NCBI GenBank assembly: GCA_945878065.1
Contig: CAMDXA010000009.1
Coordinates: forward strand, 1-64,000
Direction: 5' to 3'
Source of the DNA: Bordetella parapertussis
Lineage (GTDB): Bacteria; Pseudomonadota; Gammaproteobacteria; Burkholderiales; Burkholderiaceae_C
DNA length: 64,000 nucleotides
The position numbers were made by a program, and so were the translations under genes. Positions 42,521 to 51,012 of the stretch are shown here, one piece after another (the first letter of the stretch is position 1; every line of letters starts with the position of its first letter). The notes beneath the pieces were generated by a model. That model worked only from the letters and a program-made list of their open reading frames with translations. It was not told where the DNA came from and did no database searches.

Positions 42521-43399
42521 ATGACACCTTTACAAAGAAAAGGCATTTTGCTCGCTGGTGGTTCCGGCACCCGGCTGTATCCGCTGACCTTGGCGGTCAG
42601 CAAACAACTGATGCCGGTCTACGACAAGCCCTTGGTGTACTACCCGCTCAGCACCTTGATGTTGAGCGGTATTCGCGACGTGTTGATCATTTCAACGCCG
42701 CAAGACACGCCGCGTTTCACTGAATTACTGGGGGATGGTTCGCAATGGGGCATGCACATTCAATATGCCGTTCAGCCGAAACCAGAAGGACTGGCACAAG
42801 CTTTTTTGATTGGGCGCGATTTTGTCAACCACCACCACAGTGCCTTGGTGCTGGGCGACAATATTTTTTATGGCCACGATCTGGTCAAGCAGTTGCAAGC
42901 CTCGCACATGCGCGATCAAGGGGCCACCGTGTTTGCCTACCACGTGGTCGACCCAGAGCGTTATGGTGTCGTGACGTTTGACGCGCAACAACGTGCGGTG
43001 CATATTGAAGAAAAACCCAAACATCCGCAATCCAATTTTGCCGTGACCGGTTTGTACTTTTATGACACGCAGGTCTGCGACATTGCGGCGGATATCCGTC
43101 CCTCTGCACGGGGTGAATTGGAAATCACCGATGTAAACCGCCGTTATTTGGCGCAACAGCAGTTGCATGTAGAAACCATGGGCCGCGGGTATGCCTGGCT
43201 TGACGCGGGCACCCATGAGGGCCTGATGGAAGCCGCCACATTTATTGCGACATTGCAAAAACGGCAAGGTTTGATGGTTGCCTGCCCCGAGGAGATCGCC
43301 TATTCCCAGGGTTGGATCACCGCTGCAGATTTAGAAAAATTGGCACAGCCGTATAAAAATACCGGTTATGGCCAATATTTATTGCGTTTATTGGGTTAA
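42521..43399 (+). CDS. rfbA: Glucose-1-phosphate thymidylyltransferase
   Basis: A 292-residue nucleotidyltransferase making dTDP-glucose from dTTP and glucose-1-phosphate. The signature [17 protein letters not shown] starts the protein, followed by [29 protein letters not shown] and [20 protein letters not shown] lies about seven bases before ATG 42521. The upstream in-frame reading from 42410 falls inside rfbD and is rejected. It acts first in the pathway although third in gene order. Confidence 0.97.
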   Translation: MTPLQRKGILLAGGSGTRLYPLTLAVSKQLMPVYDKPLVYYPLSTLMLSGIRDVLIISTPQDTPRFTELLGDGSQWGMHIQYAVQPKPEGLAQAFLIGRDFVNHHHSALVLGDNIFYGHDLVKQLQASHMRDQGATVFAYHVVDPERYGVVTFDAQQRAVHIEEKPKHPQSNFAVTGLYFYDTQVCDIAADIRPSARGELEITDVNRRYLAQQQLHVETMGRGYAWLDAGTHEGLMEAATFIATLQKRQGLMVACPEEIAYSQGWITAADLEKLAQPYKNTGYGQYLLRLLG

Positions 43400-43404
43400 T
43401 TCAA

Positions 43405-43953
43405 ATGCCGTACACCGTGATTCCCACCGAATTACCGCAAGTTTTATTACTTCAACCCCGGGTATTTGCAGACGAACGTGGTTTTTTCTTTGAAAGTTTT
43501 AACCAGCGGGAATTTAACCAGGCCACTGGGCTTGACCTGATATTTGTTCAGGATAACCACAGTAAATCAGGCCATGGGGTTTTAAGAGGCTTGCATTTTC
43601 AGCGTCAATTTCCCCAAGGCAAGTTAATCCGGGTGGCGCAAGGCAAAATATTTGATGTGGCGGTGGATATTCGTCCTGATTCGGCGCATTACGGGCAATG
43701 GACGGGCCATCTATTGGACAGCGAGACCCATCAACACCTGTGGGTGCCGGCTGGTTTTGCCCACGGGTTTTTGGTGCTGAGTGATACGGCCGAAGTGATT
43801 TATAAAACCACCGAGTATTGGGTGGCCAGCGATGAAGATGCGGTGATTTGGAATGACCGCGATTTAGCCATCGACTGGCCTGTGCATGCACTGAAAACCC
43901 AGCCGCTGCTGTCGCCTAAGGACGCAGCGGCCAAGCCGTTTAAACAGCCTTGA
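43405..43953 (+). CDS. rfbC: dTDP-4-dehydrorhamnose 3,5-epimerase
   Basis: A 182-residue cupin enzyme that epimerises C3 and C5 of the keto sugar. Conserved parts are RVFADERGFFFESFNQREF, DNHSKSGHGVLRGLHFQ (with a catalytic His), VDIRPDSAHYGQW and LWVPAGFAHGFLVLSD. Length is normal. It starts five bases after rfbA. Its last 14 bases overlap the 3' end of the convergent H-NS gene. Confidence 0.96.
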   Translation: MPYTVIPTELPQVLLLQPRVFADERGFFFESFNQREFNQATGLDLIFVQDNHSKSGHGVLRGLHFQRQFPQGKLIRVAQGKIFDVAVDIRPDSAHYGQWTGHLLDSETHQHLWVPAGFAHGFLVLSDTAEVIYKTTEYWVASDEDAVIWNDRDLAIDWPVHALKTQPLLSPKDAAAKPFKQP

Positions 43954-44323
43954 TTTCTGCGCTGGCGAGTTGACCTGCTGCTTGCAGGGCTTGTACCCAT
44001 GCAGGCGTGCGGCCACGACCGGTCCAGGTTTGGGCGGGGTTGGCTGGGTCACGGTATTTGGGGGCTACTTTGCGGCCTGCCGTGGCGCGTTTGGCTTTCG
44101 GGGCTTTTGCCGTGGCCGACTTGGCGGCGCGGGTTTTGCCTTTTTTACCACCCAACGCTGCAGCGATGTGTTCGGCAGTTAATCCAGAGGCGTTTGCAAT
44201 TTGCACAATTTGCGCCAAAGCCTTGTCGTGGGTGCGCGACATCAGACGCTGTTCTTCTTTTTCCAATTTGATTCTGGCGGCACGGACTTTTTCTAATTGG
44301 GCGACCGGACTTAAACGGGTCAT
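43940..44323 (-). CDS. H-NS family nucleoid protein
   Basis: A 127-residue protein. The N-terminal coiled coil (about 5-45, QLEKVRAARIKLEKEEQRLM) mediates oligomerisation, and a Lys/Ala-rich linker (about 72-92) follows. The C-terminal motif PAQTWTGRGRTPAWVQAL is the DNA-binding loop of Burkholderiales H-NS (BpH3/Bv3F type). A perfect AGGAG six bases before the ATG at 44323 decides the start, and an upstream in-frame ATG at 44365 is unlikely. H-NS silences AT-rich genes. Its own upstream region is extremely AT-rich, hinting at autoregulation. The 3' end overlaps rfbC. Confidence 0.92.
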   Translation of the reverse strand: MTRLSPVAQLEKVRAARIKLEKEEQRLMSRTHDKALAQIVQIANASGLTAEHIAAALGGKKGKTRAAKSATAKAPKAKRATAGRKVAPKYRDPANPAQTWTGRGRTPAWVQALQAAGQLASAEIKAV

Positions 44324-44525
44324 ATTTATCTCCTGATAAAAAAATATTTCAAAGCGTATTATCAACTATTAATAAAACATTCAAAAAATTAGTTAATTAA
44401 TTATTAAGTCAATTAAGCCAAATATAAATAATGTTCGGGTTAATTTGAGACAGTTGTGGCCCGCTGTATGTCTTATTGGGCCCCCGGGCTTGGTGCACAA
44501 TGCCAGACATCATTGACACTGACCC
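44324..44525. promoter_or_regulatory. AT-rich intergenic region upstream of the H-NS gene and argB
   Basis: This gap between divergent genes is strikingly AT-rich: by hand count 14 G or C in the 90 bases 44341-44430, with TTAATTAA-like repeats. On the minus strand GATAAT (complement of 44358-44363) with TTGAAT 15 bases further upstream (complement of 44379-44384) forms a candidate H-NS promoter, giving a leader of about 28 bases. The argB side (44440-44525) has ordinary composition and a possible CACAAT -10 near 44500. H-NS binding to this stretch is inferred. Confidence 0.55.
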
Positions 44526-45425
44526 ATGAACACTACAGACGCACCTACTCCGCAAACGCACCGCGATCAGGCACAAATCTTGGCGCGGGCACTCCCCTAC
44601 ATTCGCCAATTTCACGGCAAAACCATCGTCATCAAATACGGCGGAAATGCCATGACAGACCCGGCCTTGCAAGCCGATTTCGCCGCTGATGTGGTGCTGT
44701 TGAAATTGGTGGGCATGCATCCCATCGTTGTTCATGGCGGTGGCCCGCAAATTGAAAATGCCTTGCAACGCCTGGGTAAAAAAGGCGAATTCATACAAGG
44801 CATGCGTGTCACAGACGAGGAAACCATGGAAGTGGTCGAGTGGGTGTTGGCCGGAGAAGTGCAGCAAGACATCGTGGGCTTGATCAACCAAGCGGGTGGC
44901 AAGGCTGTTGGATTGACCGGGCGCGATGGCGGCATGATCCGCGCGCAAAAATTGAAAATGCTGGACAACCAAGACCCCACGATTGAGCATGATGTCGGGC
45001 AGGTGGGCGACATCACGTCCATCGACCCGTCTTTGCTCAAAGCCTTGCAAGACGATGCATTTATTCCTGTGGTCAGTCCCATCGGTTTTGGTGTGCACAA
45101 TGAAAGCTACAACATCAATGCAGACGTGGTGGCCTCTAAACTTGCCACCGTGCTCAAGGCCGAAAAACTGGTGTTGTTGACAAACACCGCTGGCGTGCTC
45201 GATAAATCGGGTCAGTTACTGACCAACTTGAGCGCGCGACAAATCGATGCCTTGTTTGCCGATGGCACCATCAGTGGCGGTATGCTGCCGAAAATCAGCG
45301 GCGCACTCGAAGCCGCCAAGAGCGGTGTCAAAGCCGTGCACATCATCGATGGCAGGGTGCCACATGTGTTGTTACTTGAAATTTTGACCGACCAGGCTTT
45401 TGGCACCATGATCCGTTCGCACTGA
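44526..45425 (+). CDS. argB: Acetylglutamate kinase
   Basis: A 299-residue enzyme phosphorylating N-acetyl-L-glutamate, second step of arginine synthesis. The amino-acid kinase motifs are [55 protein letters not shown] and [18 protein letters not shown]. Length matches bacterial ArgB of the hexameric, arginine-inhibited kind, though this cannot be confirmed here. No clear ribosome-binding site is seen before ATG 44526. It is followed 20 bases later by slmA, a common Burkholderiales pair. Confidence 0.96.
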   Translation: MNTTDAPTPQTHRDQAQILARALPYIRQFHGKTIVIKYGGNAMTDPALQADFAADVVLLKLVGMHPIVVHGGGPQIENALQRLGKKGEFIQGMRVTDEETMEVVEWVLAGEVQQDIVGLINQAGGKAVGLTGRDGGMIRAQKLKMLDNQDPTIEHDVGQVGDITSIDPSLLKALQDDAFIPVVSPIGFGVHNESYNINADVVASKLATVLKAEKLVLLTNTAGVLDKSGQLLTNLSARQIDALFADGTISGGMLPKISGALEAAKSGVKAVHIIDGRVPHVLLLEILTDQAFGTMIRSH

Positions 45426-45445
45426 CCACCCAGGAGGACCTTCCT

Positions 45446-46063
45446 ATGGCTGATGAGCAACCCGCAGCAAATGTCGCCGATGCCACCGCTCGCAAGCGAC
45501 CCAAACCGGGCGAGCGACGCATTCAAATACTGCAAGCGCTTGCAGCCATGCTGGAACAACCCGGCTCTGAGCGGGTCACCACGGCGGCCTTGGCCGCCAA
45601 ACTCGAGGTCAGCGAAGCCGCGCTTTACCGGCATTTCGCCAGCAAGGCGCAAATGTTCGAGGGTTTGATCGAATTCATTGAAACCAGCGTGTTCAGTTTG
45701 CTCAATCAAATCGCCCAAGGGCCGCATGAAGCGCCAGACAAATTGCGCCGCATGCTCACCGTGTTGTTGCAATTTGCTGAACGCAACCCGGGCATGGCCC
45801 GGGTCATGGTGGGCGATGCATTGGTGTTTGAAAACGACCGCTTGCACCAGCGCATGAATTTGTTTTTTGACAAAGTGGAAGCCAGTTTTCGGCAAGTATT
45901 GCGAGAAGCCGCCAGCTCCTCGGCCACACCCACGGTGGACGCGCAGGCGCAGGCGTCGGTGGCGATGGCGTTTGCGGTAGGGCGTTTGCACCGTTTCTCC
46001 CGATCGGGCTACAAACGATCGCCTTTGGAGCATTTGGACGCCAGCCTGAATTTTCTGATTTAA
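45446..46063 (+). CDS. slmA: Nucleoid occlusion factor SlmA
   Basis: A 205-residue TetR-family DNA-binding protein that blocks FtsZ assembly over the chromosome. The helix-turn-helix region reads ERRIQILQALAAMLEQPG then VTTAALAAKLEVSEAALYRH, and the following FASKAQMFEGLIEFIETSVF is a SlmA hallmark. AGGAGG lies about eight bases before ATG 45446. It is downstream of argB, the usual neighbour. SlmA-binding sites would be spread around the chromosome, and none was sought in this window. Confidence 0.92.
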   Translation: MADEQPAANVADATARKRPKPGERRIQILQALAAMLEQPGSERVTTAALAAKLEVSEAALYRHFASKAQMFEGLIEFIETSVFSLLNQIAQGPHEAPDKLRRMLTVLLQFAERNPGMARVMVGDALVFENDRLHQRMNLFFDKVEASFRQVLREAASSSATPTVDAQAQASVAMAFAVGRLHRFSRSGYKRSPLEHLDASLNFLI

Positions 46064-46162
46064 AAAAACTTTTTTATGCTGTGAAACATTGCATGCTCGC
46101 GCAGGCGGCGCATGTTGATAATGCAGCTTGTTTATTTCTTCGACGGACAAGGACAGCACGAC

Positions 46163-46921
46163 ATGAATCAATTAGACATGCAAGGCCGCCATGCGGTGGT
46201 CACCGGCGGCGCCAGTGGTTTGGGATTGGCGATTGTGCAACGCTTGTTGCACTCAGGTGCGCGGGTCACCCTTTGGGATCACGACCAAAAGGGCATGGAC
46301 AAGGCGGTGTCTGAACTGCGTCAACAGTGGCCCAAAGCCGCGATTGAAGCCGTGCAGGTCAATCTGACCCAACATGCGCAAGTGGCGGATGCAGTCAAGA
46401 AAACCATTGCGTTGGCGGATGTGGATGCATTGGTCAACAGCGCCGGCATCAGTGGCCCGAACATGAAGAGCTGGGATTACCCGCTGGACGATTGGCACAA
46501 GGTGTTCGACATCAACGTCAACGGTCTGTATTACTGCTGCCGTGAAATGGTGCCGCACATGAAGGCGCGCAACAAGGGACGCATTGTCAATATCGCATCG
46601 GTGGCCGGTAAAGACGGCAACCCAAATGCCAGTGCATACAGTGCCAGCAAAGCCGCGGTGATTGCGCTCACCAAATCCATCGGCAAGGAACTCGCCGACA
46701 CCGCGATTTGCGTCAACTGTGTCACCCCGGCGGCAGTCAAAACACCGATCTTCGATCAACTCACGCCCGAGCATATACAGTTCATGCTGAGCAAAATTCC
46801 CATGGGACGTTTTGGCACACCCGATGAAATCGCCGCCATGGTGGCTTGGTTGTGCACCGATGATTGTTCTTTTTCTACCGGCGCTGTGTTTGATTTGTCC
46901 GGCGGCCGATCCACTTATTGA
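46163..46921 (+). CDS. SDR-family dehydrogenase, sugar-acid type
   Basis: A 252-residue short-chain dehydrogenase. It has the NAD(P)-binding motif VVTGGASGLGLAIVQR, the NSAGISGP strand, and catalytic Ser-Tyr-Lys in IASVAGKDGNPNASAYSASKAAV. It starts 18 bases ahead of the FAH-family gene. Such SDR/FAH pairs occur in non-phosphorylating L-fucose and L-rhamnose routes as 2-keto-3-deoxy-sugar-acid dehydrogenase and diketo-acid hydrolase, so that role is inferred. The start MNQLDMQGRH is preferred over an upstream in-frame ATG at 46112. It could also be a general oxoacyl reductase. Confidence 0.75.
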   Translation: MNQLDMQGRHAVVTGGASGLGLAIVQRLLHSGARVTLWDHDQKGMDKAVSELRQQWPKAAIEAVQVNLTQHAQVADAVKKTIALADVDALVNSAGISGPNMKSWDYPLDDWHKVFDINVNGLYYCCREMVPHMKARNKGRIVNIASVAGKDGNPNASAYSASKAAVIALTKSIGKELADTAICVNCVTPAAVKTPIFDQLTPEHIQFMLSKIPMGRFGTPDEIAAMVAWLCTDDCSFSTGAVFDLSGGRSTY

Positions 46922-46938
46922 TTTTTTCAGGAGCAGTT

Positions 46939-47805
46939 ATGAAACTAGTACGTTACGGCGCAGTTGGCCGCGAGAAACCCGGCTTGATCGACGCCGACGG
47001 CAAATTGCGCGATTTGTCCGGTGTCATCAAAGACATCACCCCCGAGCATTTGAGCGACAAAGAATTGTCGAAAATCGCCCGCCTGAAAACTGCCAGTCTG
47101 CCTCTGGTGCGCGGCAAACCGCGCATGGGTTGCCCGATCAGCCATGTCGGGAAATTCATCGCCATCGGTTTGAACTATGCCGACCACGCGGCTGAATCCA
47201 ATTTGCCGGTGCCCAAAGAACCGGTGGTGTTCACGAAAGCCACCAGCTGTATTCAAGGTCCGAACGACGACATCATGTTGCCCAAAAATTCTGTGAAATC
47301 AGACTGGGAAGTCGAACTCGGCGTGGTCATCGGCACACGGGCCAGCTATGTGTCACAAGCACGCGCACTCGACTACGTGGCAGGTTATTGCACCATCAAC
47401 GATGTGTCTGAGCGCGAGTTCCAACTCGAGCGCGGCATGACCTGGGACAAGGGCAAGGGCTGCGACACCTTCGGACCCATCGGCCCCTGGCTGGTCACCC
47501 GCGACGAAGTGCCAAAGCCTCAGCGCCTGAACATGTGGTTGGATGTGAATGGTGTGCGCATGCAAACCGGCAATACCAAAACCATGGTGTTCAATGTGGC
47601 CAAGCTGGTCAGCTATGTCAGTGAATTCATGACCTTGATGCCGGGTGACGTGATCACCACCGGCACGCCTCCGGGCGTCGGCATGGGCATGAAGAAAAAC
47701 GGCAAGCCAAAGCCTGTGTTTTTGAAAGCCGGTGACACCATGTCATTGGGTATCGAAGGTTTGGGCGAGCAACACCAAAAAGTGGTGGCTTACAAAAAGC
47801 ATTGA
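46939..47805 (+). CDS. Fumarylacetoacetate hydrolase family protein
   Basis: A 288-residue FAH-fold enzyme. Metal-binding acidic residues are expected in DWEVELGVVIG and SEREFQLERG, and HVGKFIAIGLNYADHAAESN plus VITTGTPPGVGMGMKKNGK are typical. The start MKLVRYGAVGREKPGLIDAD is characteristic of the group annotated as ureidoglycolate lyase or 2,4-diketo-3-deoxy-L-fuconate hydrolase. CAGGAG lies about seven bases before ATG 46939. With the preceding SDR it probably cleaves a diketo-sugar acid to pyruvate and a hydroxy acid. No sugar permease or dehydratase of such a pathway is nearby. Confidence 0.85.
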   Translation: MKLVRYGAVGREKPGLIDADGKLRDLSGVIKDITPEHLSDKELSKIARLKTASLPLVRGKPRMGCPISHVGKFIAIGLNYADHAAESNLPVPKEPVVFTKATSCIQGPNDDIMLPKNSVKSDWEVELGVVIGTRASYVSQARALDYVAGYCTINDVSEREFQLERGMTWDKGKGCDTFGPIGPWLVTRDEVPKPQRLNMWLDVNGVRMQTGNTKTMVFNVAKLVSYVSEFMTLMPGDVITTGTPPGVGMGMKKNGKPKPVFLKAGDTMSLGIEGLGEQHQKVVAYKKH

Positions 47806-47819
47806 TCGCTTTGCGCATG

Positions 47820-47848
47820 AAAAAAGCGGCCCGCGGGCCGCTTTTTTT
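47820..47848. terminator. Bidirectional rho-independent terminator
   Basis: Six A, then the perfect palindrome GCGGCCCGCGGGCCGC (47826-47841), then seven T. The A-tract serves as a U-tract on the other strand, so this ends both the FAH transcript and the convergent ttcA transcript. It lies 14 bases from each stop codon. Confidence 0.9.
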
Positions 47849-47861
47849 ACGTCTGTGTATT

Positions 47862-48740
47862 TCAAACAGTGATGGTTTGTATACCCGGCAGCGTAGGCAT
47901 GCTGAATGTCTCCGGGTCAAACGCCATGTCGCCGTCTTCCTGCGGCACGCCAGTGGCTTTCATGCCTTTGAAGTCAAACAGCTTGGCGTCCAGCAAATGG
48001 GACGGCACGGTGTGCTGCAAAGCGTTGAACATATTGTCTAAACGCCCCGGGTATTTCTTTTCCCATTCGCGCAGCATGTCGCCAACCTGCTGGCGCTGCA
48101 AACCGTCTTGGCTGCCGCACAGTGTGCACGGAATGATGGGGAATTCGCGGTGCGCGGCCCAGCGCACCAGATCGCGCTCGGCGACAAATGCCAGCGGGCG
48201 GATGACGATGTGACGGCCGGTGTCGCTCATCAATTTCGGCGGCATACTTTTGAGTCTGCCGCCGAAAAACATATTCAAAAACAAGGTTTGCAAAATATCG
48301 TCACGGTGATGACCTAAAGCAATTTTGGTGGCGCCGATTTCATCAGCCACGCGGTACAAAATGCCACGGCGCAAACGGCTGCACAGGCTGCACATGGTTT
48401 TGCCCGGCGCGATTTTGCTTTTGACGATGGAATACGTGTCTTGGTTTTCGATGCGAAACGGCACACCGATTTTGGTCAGGTATTCGGGCAGCACATGCTC
48501 TGGAAAGCCGGGTTGCTTTTGGTCCAGATTGACCGCGATGATCTCGAAATCAATCGGTGCGCGCATTTGCATCTTCAGCAAAATGTCCAGCATGCTGTAG
48601 CTGTCTTTGCCGCCGGACACACACACCATGACCTTGTCGCCTTCTTCGATCATGTTGAATTGCACAATCGCTTCACCCACTTGGCGGCACAGCCGTTTTT
48701 CCAATTTCTGGGTTTCGCGTTCTATGGTTGTTGTCACCAT
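47862..48740 (-). CDS. ttcA: tRNA 2-thiocytidine(32) synthetase TtcA
   Basis: A 292-residue enzyme thiolating C32 of tRNA. The ATP pyrophosphatase P-loop is [14 protein letters not shown]. Cysteines for the iron-sulphur cluster and catalysis are seen in [15 protein letters not shown] and [14 protein letters not shown], the TtcA pattern. [19 protein letters not shown] is also conserved. GGAGG lies seven bases before the ATG, which overlaps the folB stop by seven bases. Coupling with pterin genes is positional only. Confidence 0.95.
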   Translation of the reverse strand: MVTTTIERETQKLEKRLCRQVGEAIVQFNMIEEGDKVMVCVSGGKDSYSMLDILLKMQMRAPIDFEIIAVNLDQKQPGFPEHVLPEYLTKIGVPFRIENQDTYSIVKSKIAPGKTMCSLCSRLRRGILYRVADEIGATKIALGHHRDDILQTLFLNMFFGGRLKSMPPKLMSDTGRHIVIRPLAFVAERDLVRWAAHREFPIIPCTLCGSQDGLQRQQVGDMLREWEKKYPGRLDNMFNALQHTVPSHLLDAKLFDFKGMKATGVPQEDGDMAFDPETFSMPTLPGIQTITV

Positions 48741-49108
48741 TGGCCAGCCTCCATGCGGATTGCCACTTCACAATCATCAAAAATTTCTAACTTTGCTATT
48801 TTCACCCGTACACCGATCACGCCCGGCAGCAACATCAAACGGTGTGACAACTTGCCGATCAAGGTCTCGAGCAAATTGACATGCTCGGCCGTGCATTCGC
48901 TGATGATGATGTGGCGAAACTTGCGGTAGTCCAGTACATGGCTGATGTCGTCGTCACTGGGCAATAAATCTTGTGGCCCGAGGTTGAGTTCAGCATCCAC
49001 TTGTATCGGTTGCGGCACGCCAATCTCGTGAGGCAAGATGCCCAGATTGGCTTTGAAGCGCAAGCCCGAAAGCGACAGTGTGCGGTGTCCGTGTTGGGGT
49101 GTGTTCAT
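48734..49108 (-). CDS. folB: Dihydroneopterin aldolase-like protein
   Basis: A 124-residue protein of the FolB/FolX fold. It has [20 protein letters not shown], the segment [17 protein letters not shown] and the active-site-like [17 protein letters not shown]. FolB releases glycolaldehyde from dihydroneopterin in folate synthesis. FolX is the dihydroneopterin triphosphate epimerase paralogue, and the two are not separable here with certainty. The start is one base after the stop of the pteridine-reductase-like SDR, and the end overlaps ttcA. Confidence 0.82.
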   Translation of the reverse strand: MNTPQHGHRTLSLSGLRFKANLGILPHEIGVPQPIQVDAELNLGPQDLLPSDDDISHVLDYRKFRHIIISECTAEHVNLLETLIGKLSHRLMLLPGVIGVRVKIAKLEIFDDCEVAIRMEAGQW

Positions 49109-49109
49109 G

Positions 49110-49886
49110 TCACATCAGCGAAAAATCGCGCTCGAAAGGCATCAGGTGTTGACCGCCGTCTACCAAAATAGTGGTGCCGGTGATGGATGAATTATTCAAA
49201 GCAAACAATACTGTGGCCACCACGTCTTCAACACTTGAAGAGCGCCCCAGCGGCGAGAGTTTGTGCAGGTCTTGGAATTTTTCATCGCTGAGCATATGGC
49301 TGGTCAAGGTGAGGCCCGGTGCCACGCCGACCACGCGCAGTTGGGGTGCCAGCGTTTTGGCAAGCAGTGTGTTGGCAGTTTCAAGCGCGGCTTTGCTCAA
49401 GGTGTAGCTGAAAAAATCAGGGTTCAGGTTCCACAGTTTTTGGTCCAGCATATTCACCACCACTCCGTTGCCGTCGCGTTCGCCAACGTGCGCATGCAGT
49501 TGCTGCGCCAACACAATGGCGGCAGCGGTGTTGGTCAGCATGTGCTGTTGCATGGAGGTATAGCCAAAAGTCAAAGCACTGTCATGATCAAACAAAGCGG
49601 CGCAGTTGACCACTGCATCCACATGGCCCATGTGCTCCACCACTGCGTGCAGCAAATCGCGGGTTTGTGTTTCGTCGGACAAGTCAGCAGCAAAGCATTG
49701 CGACCCTGCACACAAGGCAGAGCATGCATTGGCGGTGTCTTGCGCTTCACTCAAAGAGTGACGGTAATGCACCGCCACCCGCCATCCCGCGGCCGCCAAG
49801 CCCAGCGCAATCGCGCGGCCCAGGCGTTTGCCAGCGCCGGTGACCAGCACAGTCGGGACAGTTGAGGGGCTGACAGCAGAGGACAT
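49110..49886 (-). CDS. Pteridine reductase-like SDR (FolM type)
   Basis: A 258-residue SDR with the cofactor motif VTGAGKRLGRAIALGLAA. The TGxxxRxG form is typical of pteridine reductases rather than the common TGxxxGxG. Catalytic residues are YTLSKAALETAN, and VGVAPGLTLTS follows. FolM reduces dihydromonapterin or dihydrofolate, so position directly before folB supports a pterin role. ATG at 49886 is chosen. Longer in-frame readings enter the divergent midA gene, whose start is only eight bases away. Confidence 0.8.
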   Translation of the reverse strand: MSSAVSPSTVPTVLVTGAGKRLGRAIALGLAAAGWRVAVHYRHSLSEAQDTANACSALCAGSQCFAADLSDETQTRDLLHAVVEHMGHVDAVVNCAALFDHDSALTFGYTSMQQHMLTNTAAAIVLAQQLHAHVGERDGNGVVVNMLDQKLWNLNPDFFSYTLSKAALETANTLLAKTLAPQLRVVGVAPGLTLTSHMLSDEKFQDLHKLSPLGRSSSVEDVVATVLFALNNSSITGTTILVDGGQHLMPFERDFSLM

Positions 49887-49894
49887 GTTGGACA

Positions 49895-51004
49895 ATGCAA
49901 ACCATGAATGAACAGCCAACGAGTTTACCGACTGAGCTGCACCGCTTATTGCAAGCGCGTTTGCGGGCTGAAGACGGTTGGTTGCCATTCGACCGTTTCA
50001 TGGCCTTGGCCTTGTACGCACCGGGCGCGGGTTATTACAGCGTGCGCAGCCAGCCGATTGGCCGCATGCCCTCGGGCGGCAGCGATTTCGTGACAGCACC
50101 GCTGGTGTCGCCATACTTTGGGCAGGCTTTGGCCCGCAGCGTGCATGAAGCTTTGCAGCACACCGGTACACAAGAAGTGCTGGAGTTTGGCGCGGGCGAC
50201 GGCACACTGGCCAAGCAATTACTACAAGCCTTGGGCGACCAGGTGCAGCGCTATTGCATCGTTGAGGTGTCGGCCCATTTGCGCGAACAACAAGCAACTT
50301 GCTTGCAAGACTTTGCGCATAAAGTGCAATGGCTGAATGCGCTGCCCGACACCATTCGTGCGGTGGTGGTGGGCAACGAGGTATTGGATGCGATGCCGGT
50401 CAAATTGCTGCACAGAGTGAACACGGGTTGGCATGAACGCGGCGTGACCTGGGATGCAGTGGCTGCGGCATATGTGTGGCAAGACCAACCCACCGATTTG
50501 CGGCCACCCTTTGAGGTAGAAGGCCAGCACGATTACCTGTGTGAAATCCATTTGCAGGCGCAGGCGTTTATGAACAGCCTTGCCCAACGTTTGCAGCAGG
50601 GCGCGGCGTTCTTCGTCGATTACGGTTTTCCGGCGCATGAGTACTATCACCCGCAACGCCACATGGGCACGCTGATGTGCCACATGGACCATCAAAGCGA
50701 CGCTGATCCTTTGAGCCACATCGGCCGCAAGGACATCACCGCGCATGTGGACTTCACCGCCATGGCTTTGACCGCGCAACAGGCGGGCTTGCATTGCTTG
50801 GGCTACACCAGCCAAGCGCATTTCCTGATCAACAGCGGCTTGCTGACCTTGTTGGAGAATGCCTCCCCACTAGAACGACAGCAGGCGCAAATGCTGATAC
50901 AAGACCATGAAATGGGCGAGTTGTTCAAAGTGCTCGCGCTTGGTGCTAATGCAGCTTGGGAGCCAATGGGTTTTGTGCAAGGCGACAGGTCGCACCGTTT
51001 GTAA
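49895..51004 (+). CDS. MidA/NDUFAF7-type SAM-dependent methyltransferase
   Basis: A 369-residue protein of the DUF185 (COG1565) family, related to NDUFAF7, which methylates an arginine of a complex I subunit in mitochondria. The SAM-binding region shows EVLEFGAGDGTLAKQLL. RFMALALYAPGAGYYS and VVVGNEVLDAMPVKLL are family hallmarks, and FVDYGFPAHEYYHPQRHMGT follows. The bacterial substrate is not known. ATG 49895 gives MQTMNEQ and the ATG at 49904 is an alternative. Upstream GGA is close to either. The divergent SDR starts eight bases away. Confidence 0.88.
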   Translation: MQTMNEQPTSLPTELHRLLQARLRAEDGWLPFDRFMALALYAPGAGYYSVRSQPIGRMPSGGSDFVTAPLVSPYFGQALARSVHEALQHTGTQEVLEFGAGDGTLAKQLLQALGDQVQRYCIVEVSAHLREQQATCLQDFAHKVQWLNALPDTIRAVVVGNEVLDAMPVKLLHRVNTGWHERGVTWDAVAAAYVWQDQPTDLRPPFEVEGQHDYLCEIHLQAQAFMNSLAQRLQQGAAFFVDYGFPAHEYYHPQRHMGTLMCHMDHQSDADPLSHIGRKDITAHVDFTAMALTAQQAGLHCLGYTSQAHFLINSGLLTLLENASPLERQQAQMLIQDHEMGELFKVLALGANAAWEPMGFVQGDRSHRL

Positions 51005-51012
51005 GGCATCAC

